A stretch of 64,000 nucleotides of DNA from Carboxylicivirga sediminis. Its GTDB lineage: Bacteria > Bacteroidota > Bacteroidia > Bacteroidales > Marinilabiliaceae. Under the pieces are notes generated by a model, which was given only the letters and a program-made list of their open reading frames with translations, did no database searches and had not been told where the DNA came from. The stretch covers positions 1 to 64,000 of the forward strand of contig NZ_JAGTAR010000003.1 of assembly GCF_018156225.1 (NCBI RefSeq), in the 5' to 3' direction. The position numbers were made by a program, and so were the translations under genes. Shown one piece after another: positions 9,381-17,109 of this stretch. Each line of letters opens with the position of its first letter. The stretch's first letter is position 1.

Positions 9381-10289
9381 TTACTTCAATCCTAAAATAG
9401 ATGCCATAATGGCCATACGTGCATATACCCCGTTTTCGGCCTGCTCAAAATAGTAGGCTTTAGGGTTGGCGTCCACATCGGTGTGAATTTCGTTTACACG
9501 TGGCAGTGGGTGCAAAATTCTCAGGTTGTCTTTGGTATTATCCAGCATTGAATTGCGCAACACATACACATTCTTCACCTTCTCATATTCGATAGGATCT
9601 GAGAAACGCTCACGCTGTACGCGTGTCATGTAAAGAATATCGGCTTCTTCAATAATATCTGTAAACTCAAGGTGTTCGTAGTATTTAATGCCTTTCTTAT
9701 CGAGAAACAACTTGTATTCGTCTGGCATTTTAAGTGAGTCGGGCGAAATAAAGTTGAAAGTTGGATTAAACTGTGACATCGCCATTAGCAATGAATGTAC
9801 AGTTCGTCCGTACTTTAAGTCCCCAACCAAAAAGATATTCAGATTATCCAATGTACCCTGTGTTTTATAAATAGAGTACATATCAAGTAAAGTTTGTGTT
9901 GGGTGCTGATTAGCTCCATCGCCAGCATTGATAACCGGCACATCTGACACTTCAGAAGCATAGCGGGCTGAGCCTTCCAATGGGTGACGCATTACAATCA
10001 AATCGCTGTAGTTGCTCACCATCTTAATCGTATCATTCAACGACTCGCCTTTTGATGTTGACGACGATGATGAATCGGTAAATCCGATGATACGGCCTCC
10101 CAGGCGCTGAATAGCTGTTTCGAAGCTTAGGCGTGTACGGGTCGATGGTTCAAAAAACAGGCTTGAAACCACTTTGTCGTCCATTAACTTCTGATTTGGG
10201 TTAGCTTCAAATTCGGCAGCCAACTCAACAATGCGCAGGATTTCTTCCTTCGAGAAATCGGTGATGGAAACTAAACTTTTATTCTTCAT
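9381..10289 (-). CDS. pyrB: Aspartate carbamoyltransferase catalytic chain
   Basis: PyrB condenses carbamoyl phosphate and aspartate into carbamoyl aspartate, the committed step of pyrimidine synthesis. The product (302 residues from [12 protein letters not shown]) has the carbamoyl-phosphate motif [19 protein letters not shown] and HPLPR, all intact. An ATG two codons upstream (10295) is possible. I prefer 10289 because it matches family N-termini and because it overlaps the stop of an upstream leader ORF as ATGA. The gene is preceded by a leader with a terminator-like hairpin, suggesting attenuation control. Operon with pyrI. Confidence 0.96.
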   Translation of the reverse strand: MKNKSLVSITDFSKEEILRIVELAAEFEANPNQKLMDDKVVSSLFFEPSTRTRLSFETAIQRLGGRIIGFTDSSSSSTSKGESLNDTIKMVSNYSDLIVMRHPLEGSARYASEVSDVPVINAGDGANQHPTQTLLDMYSIYKTQGTLDNLNIFLVGDLKYGRTVHSLLMAMSQFNPTFNFISPDSLKMPDEYKLFLDKKGIKYYEHLEFTDIIEEADILYMTRVQRERFSDPIEYEKVKNVYVLRNSMLDNTKDNLRILHPLPRVNEIHTDVDANPKAYYFEQAENGVYARMAIMASILGLK

Positions 10290-10561
10290 TTGCATAACTG
10301 TTTACTGCGGACGCGGGTCCGCATTATTTGGTTCGGATTACAATTATTACTTAAGCAAAGGGTAAAGCTTGCTTGAGAAAAGAGCACAAAAAAAAGACCT
10401 GAAATAAAAATCAGGTCTTCTTTAAAATATCTAAAAATAATAAGTTGATCAGCATTGAGATGATTGAATGATCGAAGGGAAAAACGGCGTGTCAAACCAT
10501 CTTTTTCCGGATGATTTACTGACTTTCGTCGTCGTAAATATTGGTCAATCTGTTGTCTCAT
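10286..10561 (-). CDS. Possible pyrBI leader ORF (91 codons)
   Basis: An open frame from the ATG at 10561 runs straight through the pyr leader, through the terminator-like hairpin at 10395-10421, and stops with a TGA that overlaps the preferred pyrB ATG (ATGA). The peptide starts [13 protein letters not shown] and becomes Phe/Leu/Ile-rich over the U-rich stretch around the hairpin. In enterobacteria a translated leader ORF across a U-rich attenuator controls pyrBI by UTP level; this resembles that arrangement, but I know of no such case in Bacteroidota. It may simply be a chance frame: the likely transcription start is only a few bases before this ATG, which would make it almost leaderless. 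Confidence 0.3.
   Translation of the reverse strand: MRQQIDQYLRRRKSVNHPEKDGLTRRFSLRSFNHLNADQLIIFRYFKEDLIFISGLFFVLFSQASFTLCLSNNCNPNQIMRTRVRSKQLCK
10314..10331 (-). promoter_or_regulatory. GC-rich hairpin just upstream of pyrB
   Basis: A perfect 7-bp stem (TGCGGAC with GTCCGCA) and a 4-nt loop lie about 25 bases before the pyrB start, in otherwise AT-rich leader sequence. It could affect ribosome access to pyrB. Confidence 0.5.
10395..10421 (-). terminator. Terminator-like hairpin inside the pyrBI leader
   Basis: A perfect 9-bp stem (AAGACCTGA with TCAGGTCTT) is followed on the minus strand by nine T residues. It lies between a promoter-like box (10571-10578) and pyrB, about 100 bases before the pyrB start, so it could act as a transcription attenuator. 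Alternatively it ends read-through from msrA, whose stop lies about 260 bases upstream. Confidence 0.65.
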
Positions 10562-10570
10562 TCCGGAGTT

Positions 10571-10603
10571 CAAAGATAGGTAATTTTCATATTACAAAAC
10601 AAC
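10571..10603 (-). promoter_or_regulatory. Candidate pyrBI promoter
   Basis: On the minus strand TATCTTTG (10578-10571) matches the -7 box TAnnTTTG, and a TTG lies 21 bases upstream at the spacing known for Bacteroidota promoters. Transcription would start near 10565, upstream of the leader hairpin. Confidence 0.5.
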
Positions 10604-10679
10604 CCTTCCTTAAAACAAATTTAACATTACTTTTTTCAACCTACACCCAACTAACTGTCTTTCAATGCCAAAAACATGA

Positions 10680-11273
10680 TTATTTTTTCAGCTTTTCTTT
10701 AAAGAGCTTTTTAAACTTTTCCATTTTAGGATTAATCACCACGTTGCAATAAGGCTGACGCGGATTGTTGGCAAAGTAATCCTGATGATAATCTTCAGCT
10801 TCATAGAATTGATCAAATGGGCTTACTTCTGTCACTATTGGATCATTAAAAATCTTTTCCTTCTCCAGCTCTTGTATTACTAATTCAGTAATGCGCTTTT
10901 GCTCCTGGTTGTGATAAAACACCACCGAACGATACTGTGTACCCACATCAGCCCCTTGCCGGTTAAGAGTAGTAGGATTATGAGTTGCAAAAAACACCTC
11001 CAATAAATCCTCAAAACCAATAAGATTAGGATGATAAGTAATTTGAACCACCTCGGCATGGCCTGTTAAGCCCGTGCATACTTCCTTATAAGTGGGATTA
11101 GGTGCTTTACCACCGCTATAACCCGATACAACCTTTTCAACGCCTTCAAGAGCGGTAAAAAACGCTTCGGTACACCAGAAACAGCCACCACCAAAGGTAG
11201 CAACTGCTTTTTCTTGTCCTGTACTATTCATGCTTATCAATAGAGTTAATGTTATTATCGCAATCTGTTTCAT
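10680..11273 (-). CDS. msrA: Peptide-methionine (S)-S-oxide reductase, exported
   Basis: MsrA reduces methionine-S-sulfoxide in proteins, repairing oxidative damage. The 197-residue protein carries the catalytic motif GCFWCTEA with nucleophile Cys31 and the GYSGG segment, followed by the conserved HAEVVQ and FFATHNPTTLNRQGADVGTQYRS-like regions. An N-terminal hydrophobic signal (MKQIAIITLTLLISM) suggests a periplasmic or envelope location, unlike the classic cytosolic MsrA. No msrB domain or neighbour is present. It appears monocistronic. Confidence 0.95.
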   Translation of the reverse strand: MKQIAIITLTLLISMNSTGQEKAVATFGGGCFWCTEAFFTALEGVEKVVSGYSGGKAPNPTYKEVCTGLTGHAEVVQITYHPNLIGFEDLLEVFFATHNPTTLNRQGADVGTQYRSVVFYHNQEQKRITELVIQELEKEKIFNDPIVTEVSPFDQFYEAEDYHQDYFANNPRQPYCNVVINPKMEKFKKLFKEKLKK

Positions 11274-11285
11274 AAGTCGATTGTT

Positions 11286-11459
11286 TTAACCCGCAATATG
11301 TATTAGAAAATCTATTACGCATTTAAACTGCTTTAAAACAAAACACTTCGTTGCTTTACCTCAACTCACCAGAACGATGCTATGCCTCGTTTCAGTAAAG
11401 CTTTGTTTTATTGCATTTTCAACGCTCATAACGTATTTCTAATTCATAATCCGGGTTTA
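11286..11459. repeat. Large imperfect inverted repeat (MITE-like)
   Basis: Arms of about 58 bp (11286-11344 and 11402-11459) pair at roughly three quarters of positions by eye; the outer ends are TTAACCCG and CGGGTTTAA. The central part of about 57 bp has no ORF. The block lies between msrA and the terminator of the DUF4395 gene and explains most of this intergenic stretch. It may be a decayed non-autonomous element. Confidence 0.5.
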
Positions 11460-11528
11460 AGCATAACAGGTGATGGATATGAATGTTTAGGTATGAAGCA
11501 TCTATTATGAAAGAAAATAATTACTAAA

Positions 11529-11561
11529 AAAGCCCGAAAGGTGTTATTCCTTTCGGGCTTT
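11529..11561 (-). terminator. Intrinsic terminator of the DUF4395 gene
   Basis: A perfect 13-bp stem (AAAGCCCGAAAGG with its complement) followed by a T-run on the minus strand, about 20 bases after the DUF4395 stop codon. Confidence 0.85.
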
Positions 11562-11582
11562 GTAATATTGTTTTACAGGTCC

Positions 11583-12116
11583 TTACACATCGCAAGAGTC
11601 GCCCATGCAGTTGGGCTTTATTTCAGGTGCTTTAATAATTTTTAAGCGTATGGCCAGGTGATAAAGCTGACAACCCACACAGATGCCAAAAGCTGACTCT
11701 AAATAGAGCAATAATAGGCACAAGAGGCACAGCATACAAACTGGTCCAAAATATGTTACGTCGTTTAATAGTTGCAATGACAGAATAAAAATGGTGAGTG
11801 ATAATCCCAGGCCTAAACTCCAGGCAAATCGCTTTTGCACTGCTCCTATCCATAGTGGACTCTGGTTATAGGTTATCATCCTTGACACCAAGGCCGTAGG
11901 CGAATACTTAGGGTTGATAAACACCCCGATAAAAAAGTTAATAAACAAAAAGCCTGCAATGTAAGGCACCACTTCGTATTTGTTGAAAATAAAGCCATTG
12001 ATGGATGCTATGGCGCCCAGCAATAACATGATGCCGGCGCTTCCCCGCCAAACGCGTTCATCAACCACTTTATAGCCTAAATCGTCTTTGTATTCCCCGA
12101 AACTAAATATTGCCAT
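11583..12116 (-). CDS. DUF4395 family membrane protein
   Basis: A 177-residue integral membrane protein with about four hydrophobic segments (roughly residues 28-45, 52-70, 95-115 and 122-143). It matches the DUF4395 pattern: DERVWRGSAG near the N-terminus, the segment NPKYSPTALVSRMI, and a Cys-rich C-terminus (ESAFGICVGCQLY and a final CMGDSCDV). The conserved cysteines hint at redox or metal handling; the family has no established function. It is monocistronic, with a strong terminator. Confidence 0.85.
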   Translation of the reverse strand: MAIFSFGEYKDDLGYKVVDERVWRGSAGIMLLLGAIASINGFIFNKYEVVPYIAGFLFINFFIGVFINPKYSPTALVSRMITYNQSPLWIGAVQKRFAWSLGLGLSLTIFILSLQLLNDVTYFGPVCMLCLLCLLLLYLESAFGICVGCQLYHLAIRLKIIKAPEIKPNCMGDSCDV

Positions 12117-12634
12117 AATGATTTGTGTATGTTGTTAATTAGACCATTGGATTATAGACAAAAGATGGATTAGCATTTTGTCAACATCCAATAATCTGCA
12201 TTTACTGTTTGTAACAATTTTGTCAAAAATAAGGAGATTGTAAGTAGCATTGTGTTAACGCGATGTAAAATTTATCACTGAATTGGTCAGGCTAAGCAAT
12301 AGAATCTTATTTAGGTATACTGCCAAATTAATAAAATGACACTTTTATTATCCACTTAGCCAGGGATTTCGCCTTTTAAAAATAGATTGATTAAATTTCT
12401 TCTTTTATCCGCAAAACAACGTTCAACGAAGTCAATTTCGCGAATTACACCAATCTTAAATTCCGTATAGCGAAATAATTGGTGTTAATTGGTGCAATTA
12501 GTGGTTTAATATTTCTAATGGTGTTTAAAAGCAATTTCCCTGTCCACTGAGCAATTGCCATTCACTTTTGCGATTATTTTTCATTACAGACCAATTAAAA
12601 ATGTAAAAAAACGTGGAAATGCCTATATGATATG
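12117..12634. repeat. Non-coding, repeat-rich intergenic DNA
   Basis: No credible ORF on either strand. The stretch around 12435-12510 has an imperfect palindromic pair of the type ATTACACCAATCTTAAATT and AATTGGTGTTAATTGGTGC; in my recollection such sequences recur between genes in Bacteroidota, but I cannot check copy number here. Confidence 0.4.
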
Positions 12635-12780
12635 CAATCCCGCTGGGATTGTTATTAATAAGGTAGGCTTATTATTTCTATAAATATTCAACTTCTCCGA
12701 AGTTGTTTTATTATCTCCAGCGGAGATAGATATTTGTAGATAAATGCAATGTTAATAACCAATCAACCTCAGCGAGGTTG
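12635..12780. repeat. Set of four 17-nt hairpins (7-bp stem, 3-nt loop)
   Basis: Four short perfect palindromes share one architecture: 12635-12651 (CAATCCC/GGGATTG, loop GCT), 12689-12705 (CAACTTC/GAAGTTG, loop TCC), 12712-12728 (TATCTCC/GGAGATA, loop AGC) and 12764-12780 (CAACCTC/GAGGTTG, loop AGC). The stem sequences differ but pairing is kept, so structure rather than sequence is conserved. They resemble REP-type palindromes. No REP-associated transposase is in the window. Confidence 0.65.
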
Positions 12781-12865
12781 AATATAAATTTAATCGGATA
12801 TTAATGGATATTTTTAATAACTTGCTGTGTTATAATTAGATTAAGCAACTCAAAAATTGTTAGTT

Positions 12866-13117
12866 ATGGAAGGAATTATTGTTACAATTTTGGTCGGTGC
12901 AGTAGCTGGCTGGTTAGGTAGTATTATTTACAAAGGCAGCGGATTGGGCATCCTTGGCAACATTATCGTTGGTATTATAGGGGGCTTTATTGGCTATAAG
13001 TTACTTGGTGCTATAGGCATTAGTTTAGGCTCCGGAATTGTTGGGGCAATATTAACCGGAGCAATAGGTGCCATTGTAATTCTTTTTATAATTAACCTGA
13101 TTGTTAAGAAGAAATAA
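12866..13117 (+). CDS. GlsB/YeaQ/YmgE-type small membrane protein
   Basis: An 83-residue, very hydrophobic, glycine-rich protein beginning MEGIIVTILVGAVAGWLGSIIYKG, matching the transglycosylase-associated (GlsB/YeaQ/YmgE) family of three-helix membrane proteins linked to stress responses. An in-frame TTG three codons upstream exists, but the ATG at 12866 is the better start. It is preceded by about 750 bases of gene-free repeat DNA. The molecular function of the family is not established. Confidence 0.85.
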   Translation: MEGIIVTILVGAVAGWLGSIIYKGSGLGILGNIIVGIIGGFIGYKLLGAIGISLGSGIVGAILTGAIGAIVILFIINLIVKKK

Positions 13118-13147
13118 GACTATCACATTTTAATAATTAAAAAAGGC

Positions 13148-13176
13148 AGAGGCTTGTAATAGTAATTACTGGCCTC
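13148..13176 (+). terminator. Weak terminator after the GlsB-type gene
   Basis: A 6-bp inverted repeat (AGAGGC with GCCTCT) with a long loop, followed by TTGTTTT about 30 bases after the stop codon. Weak. Confidence 0.35.
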
Positions 13177-13233
13177 TTGTTTTATAATCTAATGGATTGG
13201 CAACCAATTAGCCTGATATCAACATGACATCTT

Positions 13234-13719
13234 TTAGCTCAGGTCAATAAGTGATTTCAACTGTCCATTAATGGTTTGAAGCAATTGGTCAATGCCAATT
13301 TCGATAATATGGCCTTTTTTGCCTCCACTCACTATTACTTTTCCCAGGGGTAGCGAGCTTTCTTCCAGGTAGGTCGGATACAGCTTTTTCATGCCCAAAG
13401 GCGAGCATCCACCTTTGATATAACCAGTATATTTCAGCAGATCTTTATGGGGTAACATCTCTATTTTCTTTTCGCCACATGCCTGAGCCGCCTTCTTTAG
13501 GTCCAGTTCTTTGTTAATAGGAATAATGAAGACAAACAGTTGATTTTTGCTGCTCTTAGCCACCAGTGTTTTATGTACCAATCCTGTATCGCGTCCATTC
13601 ATACGGGCCACTAATGTCCCATCGGTATTTGCCTCATCTACTTTATAGTGAAACGATTCATGCGGCACTTTTTTAGCATCAAGCAGGCGCATGGCGTTGG
13701 TCTTTATTTGTTTTCCCAT
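13234..13719 (-). CDS. ybaK: Cys-tRNA(Pro)/Cys-tRNA(Cys) deacylase, YbaK family
   Basis: YbaK-type proteins hydrolyse mischarged Cys-tRNA(Pro), a trans-editing step that protects translation fidelity. From the ATG at 13719 the product is 161 residues (MGKQIKTNAMRLLDAKKVPHE). It shows the family features VHKTLVAKS with the key lysine, the MLPHKDLLKYTGYIKGGCSPLGMKK region and the C-terminal VIVSGGKKGHIIEI. Two further in-frame starts lie up to seven codons upstream; 13719 fits family length. Cytoplasmic and monocistronic. Confidence 0.92.
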   Translation of the reverse strand: MGKQIKTNAMRLLDAKKVPHESFHYKVDEANTDGTLVARMNGRDTGLVHKTLVAKSSKNQLFVFIIPINKELDLKKAAQACGEKKIEMLPHKDLLKYTGYIKGGCSPLGMKKLYPTYLEESSLPLGKVIVSGGKKGHIIEIGIDQLLQTINGQLKSLIDLS

Positions 13720-13944
13720 ATACATCAGTTTGCTGTGCAAAATAAAGGCATTTAAATTAAATTACCTGCTTAAAAAGAAGAACAGCCTCCACTCATAGTA
13801 AAATATACAGTTCTCCTGAACGGCATTTTTCTTACTTTAGCACAATTATTGCTAAGGACTATCACCTGTGATTTTGTTACCGCATTTCTTTAAACAGAAA
13901 TACACCATCACACGCATCTTTAATACATAAAAATAAGACGATAT

Positions 13945-14826
13945 ATGAACCAGTTAAAGTCACTGACAGGATATTTACTACTTGCCCTATTATTTGTTCA
14001 GCCATTAAAGGCACAAGAGACAGAATCGCCAAAAGATTTGGATTACCTGAAAAGCTTGATTGACATCACCGAAAATCAAAGCGCATCGGGCAGTATGAAG
14101 TTCGTCAAAGATTGCTATAAACAAATACGCTCCACGCTGCAGGTACTGGCCTCCAACCCTGGTTTTAATATGATGGAATTAGATGCTCTGGCGTTTTTTA
14201 ATATGGTTAAATCGGATGACGAGGTGGTGGTTTTACTGGAATGGCGCCAACATATTGAAGGTAGCCTTAATACACCCGATGAAATGTGCCATATTTTGAT
14301 TTATCGCCCCGTTAACGGTACCAGCCAGCATACCGAATGGAGTGCACTAAAAAATACCCATGTTAAATCGATACAAAAAGGCAGCTCAGATACGCACTAC
14401 CTCTTTAATTATTCCAATAGCGGTGATTTATTGGTAACCGATAACTGGTCGGTGGGCAGTTGGGACACCGGCAAACTCATACAACTTAGCTCCTGCTCCA
14501 TGAAATACCGCAAACACAGCGATGAACATGATGCTTCAATAGCCTGGGACAGCACTTCTGAAACTCTGAACTTTTTGATTCATAACGACCCTGATGAAGT
14601 GGGATTAGATCTAAAGATTAATGGCAAATCGGTGTTCTCTAAAATGAAATTATCGGGATTTGATACCACGTCTGAAATGACTTTGTTTACCTCTAAGCAA
14701 AGCACAGCCGCCAGTCCAATAGTGAAATATTCAGGCAAAGTACGCTTGGGTAATGATGATAAGTTTAAGCTCGTGAGTATTACTATTAATGAGCTGAGCA
14801 GCGATGCTGATACAGTGGAGTTATAA
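13945..14826 (+). CDS. Secreted protein of unknown function
   Basis: A 293-residue protein with a signal peptide (MNQLKSLTGYLLLALLFVQPLKAQ). I recognise no family. The mature part is mixed alpha/beta; it has a helical segment of about residues 45-95, then strand-rich sequence with many tryptophans in the middle (WSALKNTHV, DNWSVGSWDTG) and a beta-rich C-terminal half. The next downstream frame is a 5'-truncated remnant starting almost immediately, so this gene sits at a possible rearrangement junction. Confidence 0.75.
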   Translation: MNQLKSLTGYLLLALLFVQPLKAQETESPKDLDYLKSLIDITENQSASGSMKFVKDCYKQIRSTLQVLASNPGFNMMELDALAFFNMVKSDDEVVVLLEWRQHIEGSLNTPDEMCHILIYRPVNGTSQHTEWSALKNTHVKSIQKGSSDTHYLFNYSNSGDLLVTDNWSVGSWDTGKLIQLSSCSMKYRKHSDEHDASIAWDSTSETLNFLIHNDPDEVGLDLKINGKSVFSKMKLSGFDTTSEMTLFTSKQSTAASPIVKYSGKVRLGNDDKFKLVSITINELSSDADTVEL

Positions 14827-15401
14827 GTATTAAATTAGGCATTGCCATTAAGCGCGATTCCATTGAATCGGAATTGGCCGAACTGGACGATGTTACCGAC
14901 AGTCTATTTACCTTGCTGCATGGTTTGGTCAAAGGCTATACCTGCCACCCCGATGAGGCGATATCCGGCCCTGCCTTACAGCTGTTTAAAATGATAGATA
15001 AATATGGACTGGAAGTAAAAAGCAAAGGCTATCGGGAAGAGTATCCGCTGCTGAGCTCAATGATTACCGATAGTAAAACCGAGCCCTATGCGGCCTGCAT
15101 CACTGCCCTGACCGGGTGCGACGTGCGCTTCAGCCAGCTCGAAACGGCAGTGGATAATTTTAACGCCAAACAGCATGCCTACTATGGTGCCAGAGACGAC
15201 CAACAGGAGCTGGAAACAGCATCGGTGATTAAAAAGCGTCTCATCAACTTGCTTTTCGATGATGTGACCCCTTACCTATATACCATGCAAAAGGTTAATG
15301 CCGCCCTGTATGGCCGGCTGGCACAATTTACCGCCAACCGCATTGCCGAGAGTAATGCCGTGGTGCGCAACCGCAGCAGCAAAGTGTTAGCAGACCAATA
15401 A
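14811..15401 (+). pseudogene. 5'-truncated DUF6261-like helical protein remnant
   Basis: The frame is open from 14811 (just after an in-frame TGA at 14808) to the stop at 15401, but has no ATG or GTG; the first conventional alternative start is a TTG at 14874, which would delete conserved sequence. The protein (SIESELAELDDVTDSLFTLL onward) resembles the helical DUF6261 family of Bacteroidota from memory, in which this region is preceded by roughly 60-70 further residues. Here those residues would fall inside the preceding gene's coding sequence. The simplest reading is a deletion that removed the 5' end, leaving a remnant. An unusual start codon (ATT at 14829) cannot be excluded. Downstream is a terminator. 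Confidence 0.5.
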
Positions 15402-15421
15402 ACAATTAACCGAGATTAGTG

Positions 15422-15450
15422 ACAGCCCTGCAGACATGTGGGGCTGTTTT
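15422..15450 (+). terminator. Terminator after the DUF6261-like remnant
   Basis: A 7-bp stem (ACAGCCC with GGGCTGT) followed by TTTTAT. It lies about 20 bases after the stop codon at 15401. Confidence 0.65.
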
Positions 15451-15652
15451 ATATCCCCCTATTAATACGCCATAACGAGCCCTCTTGTAAGGCACTCTAT
15501 TTTTCTATATAGAAAATATTATACATCTTTAGGATGGTGATGGATATACGAAATAACAGCACCTGGTGTTGTTATTTAGGAGTTGTAGGTAATTAGCAAT
15601 GTAATACAGCCTTCAAATATATTATCAACTTAAACAGGGTCTAATCGAACTT

Positions 15653-16216
15653 ATGAGAACATTTTTTATAATAATCTCAATCATTCTGGTTTCGTGTCAA
15701 GACAAAGTCTCTGAAAATGAATTAGCAAGATGCAAGAAGCTTGCCTCACTTAAATTTGGAGATTCATTAGTCAACCATTTTCCAGATAAGCTAATAGGAA
15801 ATTCTTTTGACCTAGATTATGTAAGTCCTGAATTGACACCAAATTTTGGTTGTTCTGGATTGCGCTATGGGACAAAGTTAGATTCAATTACAATTGCCAA
15901 AATTATTGAAAGATTTGAAAACAATAAAATTGATATTGAGCAAAATAAAGTGTGTTATGGCTACATGGACATTGATAGGCCTAACAATTGGTATAATAAA
16001 GATTGTGAGGTGATTATACCGAACTTAGCATTCTCATATAAAAACACTGATTTGGATTGCCATTTCTTAGACTTTGAGTTTGTTTTGCTTGATAGTATGA
16101 GTGTAAGCGATAGGTTATACAATCTTGAAAATGAATATAATTGGCGTTTTTACAAAGGTATAAGTTACAGTTACAAACGTGAATGTCTAACTTATTGGTT
16201 ATATGTCATAAACTAG
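15653..16216 (+). CDS. Orphan lipoprotein
   Basis: A 187-residue predicted lipoprotein: signal MRTFFIIISIILVSC with the lipobox Cys at residue 15. The mature region contains five further cysteines that could form disulfides, and it is rich in Asn, Asp and Tyr. I recognise no family. Codon use is AT-rich compared with the housekeeping genes around it, as is the next lipoprotein gene, which suggests acquisition by transfer. No clear operon partner: 270 bases separate it from the next gene. Confidence 0.7.
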   Translation: MRTFFIIISIILVSCQDKVSENELARCKKLASLKFGDSLVNHFPDKLIGNSFDLDYVSPELTPNFGCSGLRYGTKLDSITIAKIIERFENNKIDIEQNKVCYGYMDIDRPNNWYNKDCEVIIPNLAFSYKNTDLDCHFLDFEFVLLDSMSVSDRLYNLENEYNWRFYKGISYSYKRECLTYWLYVIN

Positions 16217-16260
16217 AAATAACTACCTACAATGGCTAATAAAGCATAGTCTTGCCGCAA

Positions 16261-16314
16261 GCCCCCACTGCCGCGAATCCAATCACCTAATAAACAATAC
16301 CCAACCAAACCCCC
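16261..16314 (+). repeat. Direct repeat copy A (leader of the MBL-fold gene)
   Basis: A 54-bp sequence nearly identical to 17055-17109 (they differ by one 2-bp gap, GCGAA versus GCGCGAA). The downstream copy is the immediate 5' leader of the MBL-fold lipoprotein gene. Confidence 0.85.
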
Positions 16315-16396
16315 AGCTGCCGCGCGAATCCGTTCGCGTGGCAAACACTACTCAACCAAACCCATGGGGCATATCCTTACCCTCGCTACTGTTTAA
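16315..16396 (+). repeat. Degenerate repeat copy B with leftover start region
   Basis: A diverged copy of the same leader, containing a small palindrome GCGAATCCGTTCGC, ends in CAACCAAACCC directly before ATGGGGCATATCCTTACCCT. That mini-frame (10 codons, stop at 16394-16396) resembles the first codons of the MBL-fold gene (ATGAGACAAGTACTAACCTT). It looks like a decayed duplication of the leader plus start of that gene. Confidence 0.6.
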
Positions 16397-16486
16397 TAAT
16401 AACTCTGGTAGATACAAGAAACCTCACAACAGTGAATAATATTATTGTGAGATTGGCTACAACATAAACCGTAATACACCTGAGAT

Positions 16487-17053
16487 ATGAAAAAAATAAT
16501 ATGGGTTTCTCTATTTGTAATTGTGAATACAAGTTGTGGTATATTACTAGAACCAATTGTCAAGCCTATAAATAATATGCTCGAAGAATACCACGTTGAA
16601 GGTAAATTAGATAGTTGCGAGCTAAACTTGATTCAATTGATCATCAGCAAGCGAATATTTGAAAATGAATTTCCAAAGGATTATACAGATTTGTATAGTT
16701 ATGATTATAAATCTATCCATGACAGTCTTTTAAATATTCAAGAATTCTCAAAAGATTTAAATGGAGTAATAACGAATCCTTGGAATGATGTCTGTATTAG
16801 CAAATTTGATACAGTCGTTTTTAAGCACTACAATCAAGATTCAATAAATATTGTATGGACTAAACACAAAAACTTAAACGGAAATACAAAAAAATATAGA
16901 GAATCATGGAATGTCACATACTTGCCTGACTCATTGCTAAGAACAACGATTGTGGGATTAAATATTGAACTTGTCGATTCAAAAGGCAATGTTATATATG
17001 AAGGGCAGTTACATGAAAATAAAGAAAATGCAGTAGCCAAAAAACTGCGATAA
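16487..17053 (+). CDS. Orphan lipoprotein between leader repeats
   Basis: A 188-residue predicted lipoprotein (MKKIIWVSLFVIVNTSC, lipobox Cys at residue 17). The mature part begins with a short helical region and contains a likely beta-rich second half; I recognise no family. The gene is AT-rich and lies between copies B and C of the MBL-gene leader; its stop codon is immediately followed by copy C. This placement suggests the gene was inserted or duplicated in by recombination between repeats. Function unknown. Confidence 0.7.
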   Translation: MKKIIWVSLFVIVNTSCGILLEPIVKPINNMLEEYHVEGKLDSCELNLIQLIISKRIFENEFPKDYTDLYSYDYKSIHDSLLNIQEFSKDLNGVITNPWNDVCISKFDTVVFKHYNQDSINIVWTKHKNLNGNTKKYRESWNVTYLPDSLLRTTIVGLNIELVDSKGNVIYEGQLHENKENAVAKKLR

Positions 17054-17054
17054 A

Positions 17055-17109
17055 GCCCCCACTGCCGCGCGAATCCAATCACCTAATAAACAATACCCAA
17101 CCAAACCCC
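17055..17109 (+). repeat. Direct repeat copy C, native leader of the MBL-fold gene
   Basis: A 55-bp sequence abutting the ATG at 17110; near-identical to 16261-16314. Confidence 0.85.

Noticed and set aside
12117-12634. Hidden small gene in the long gap before the GlsB-type gene
   Set aside because: No frame of reasonable length with a start and coding-like composition; the stretch is AT-rich with repeats.
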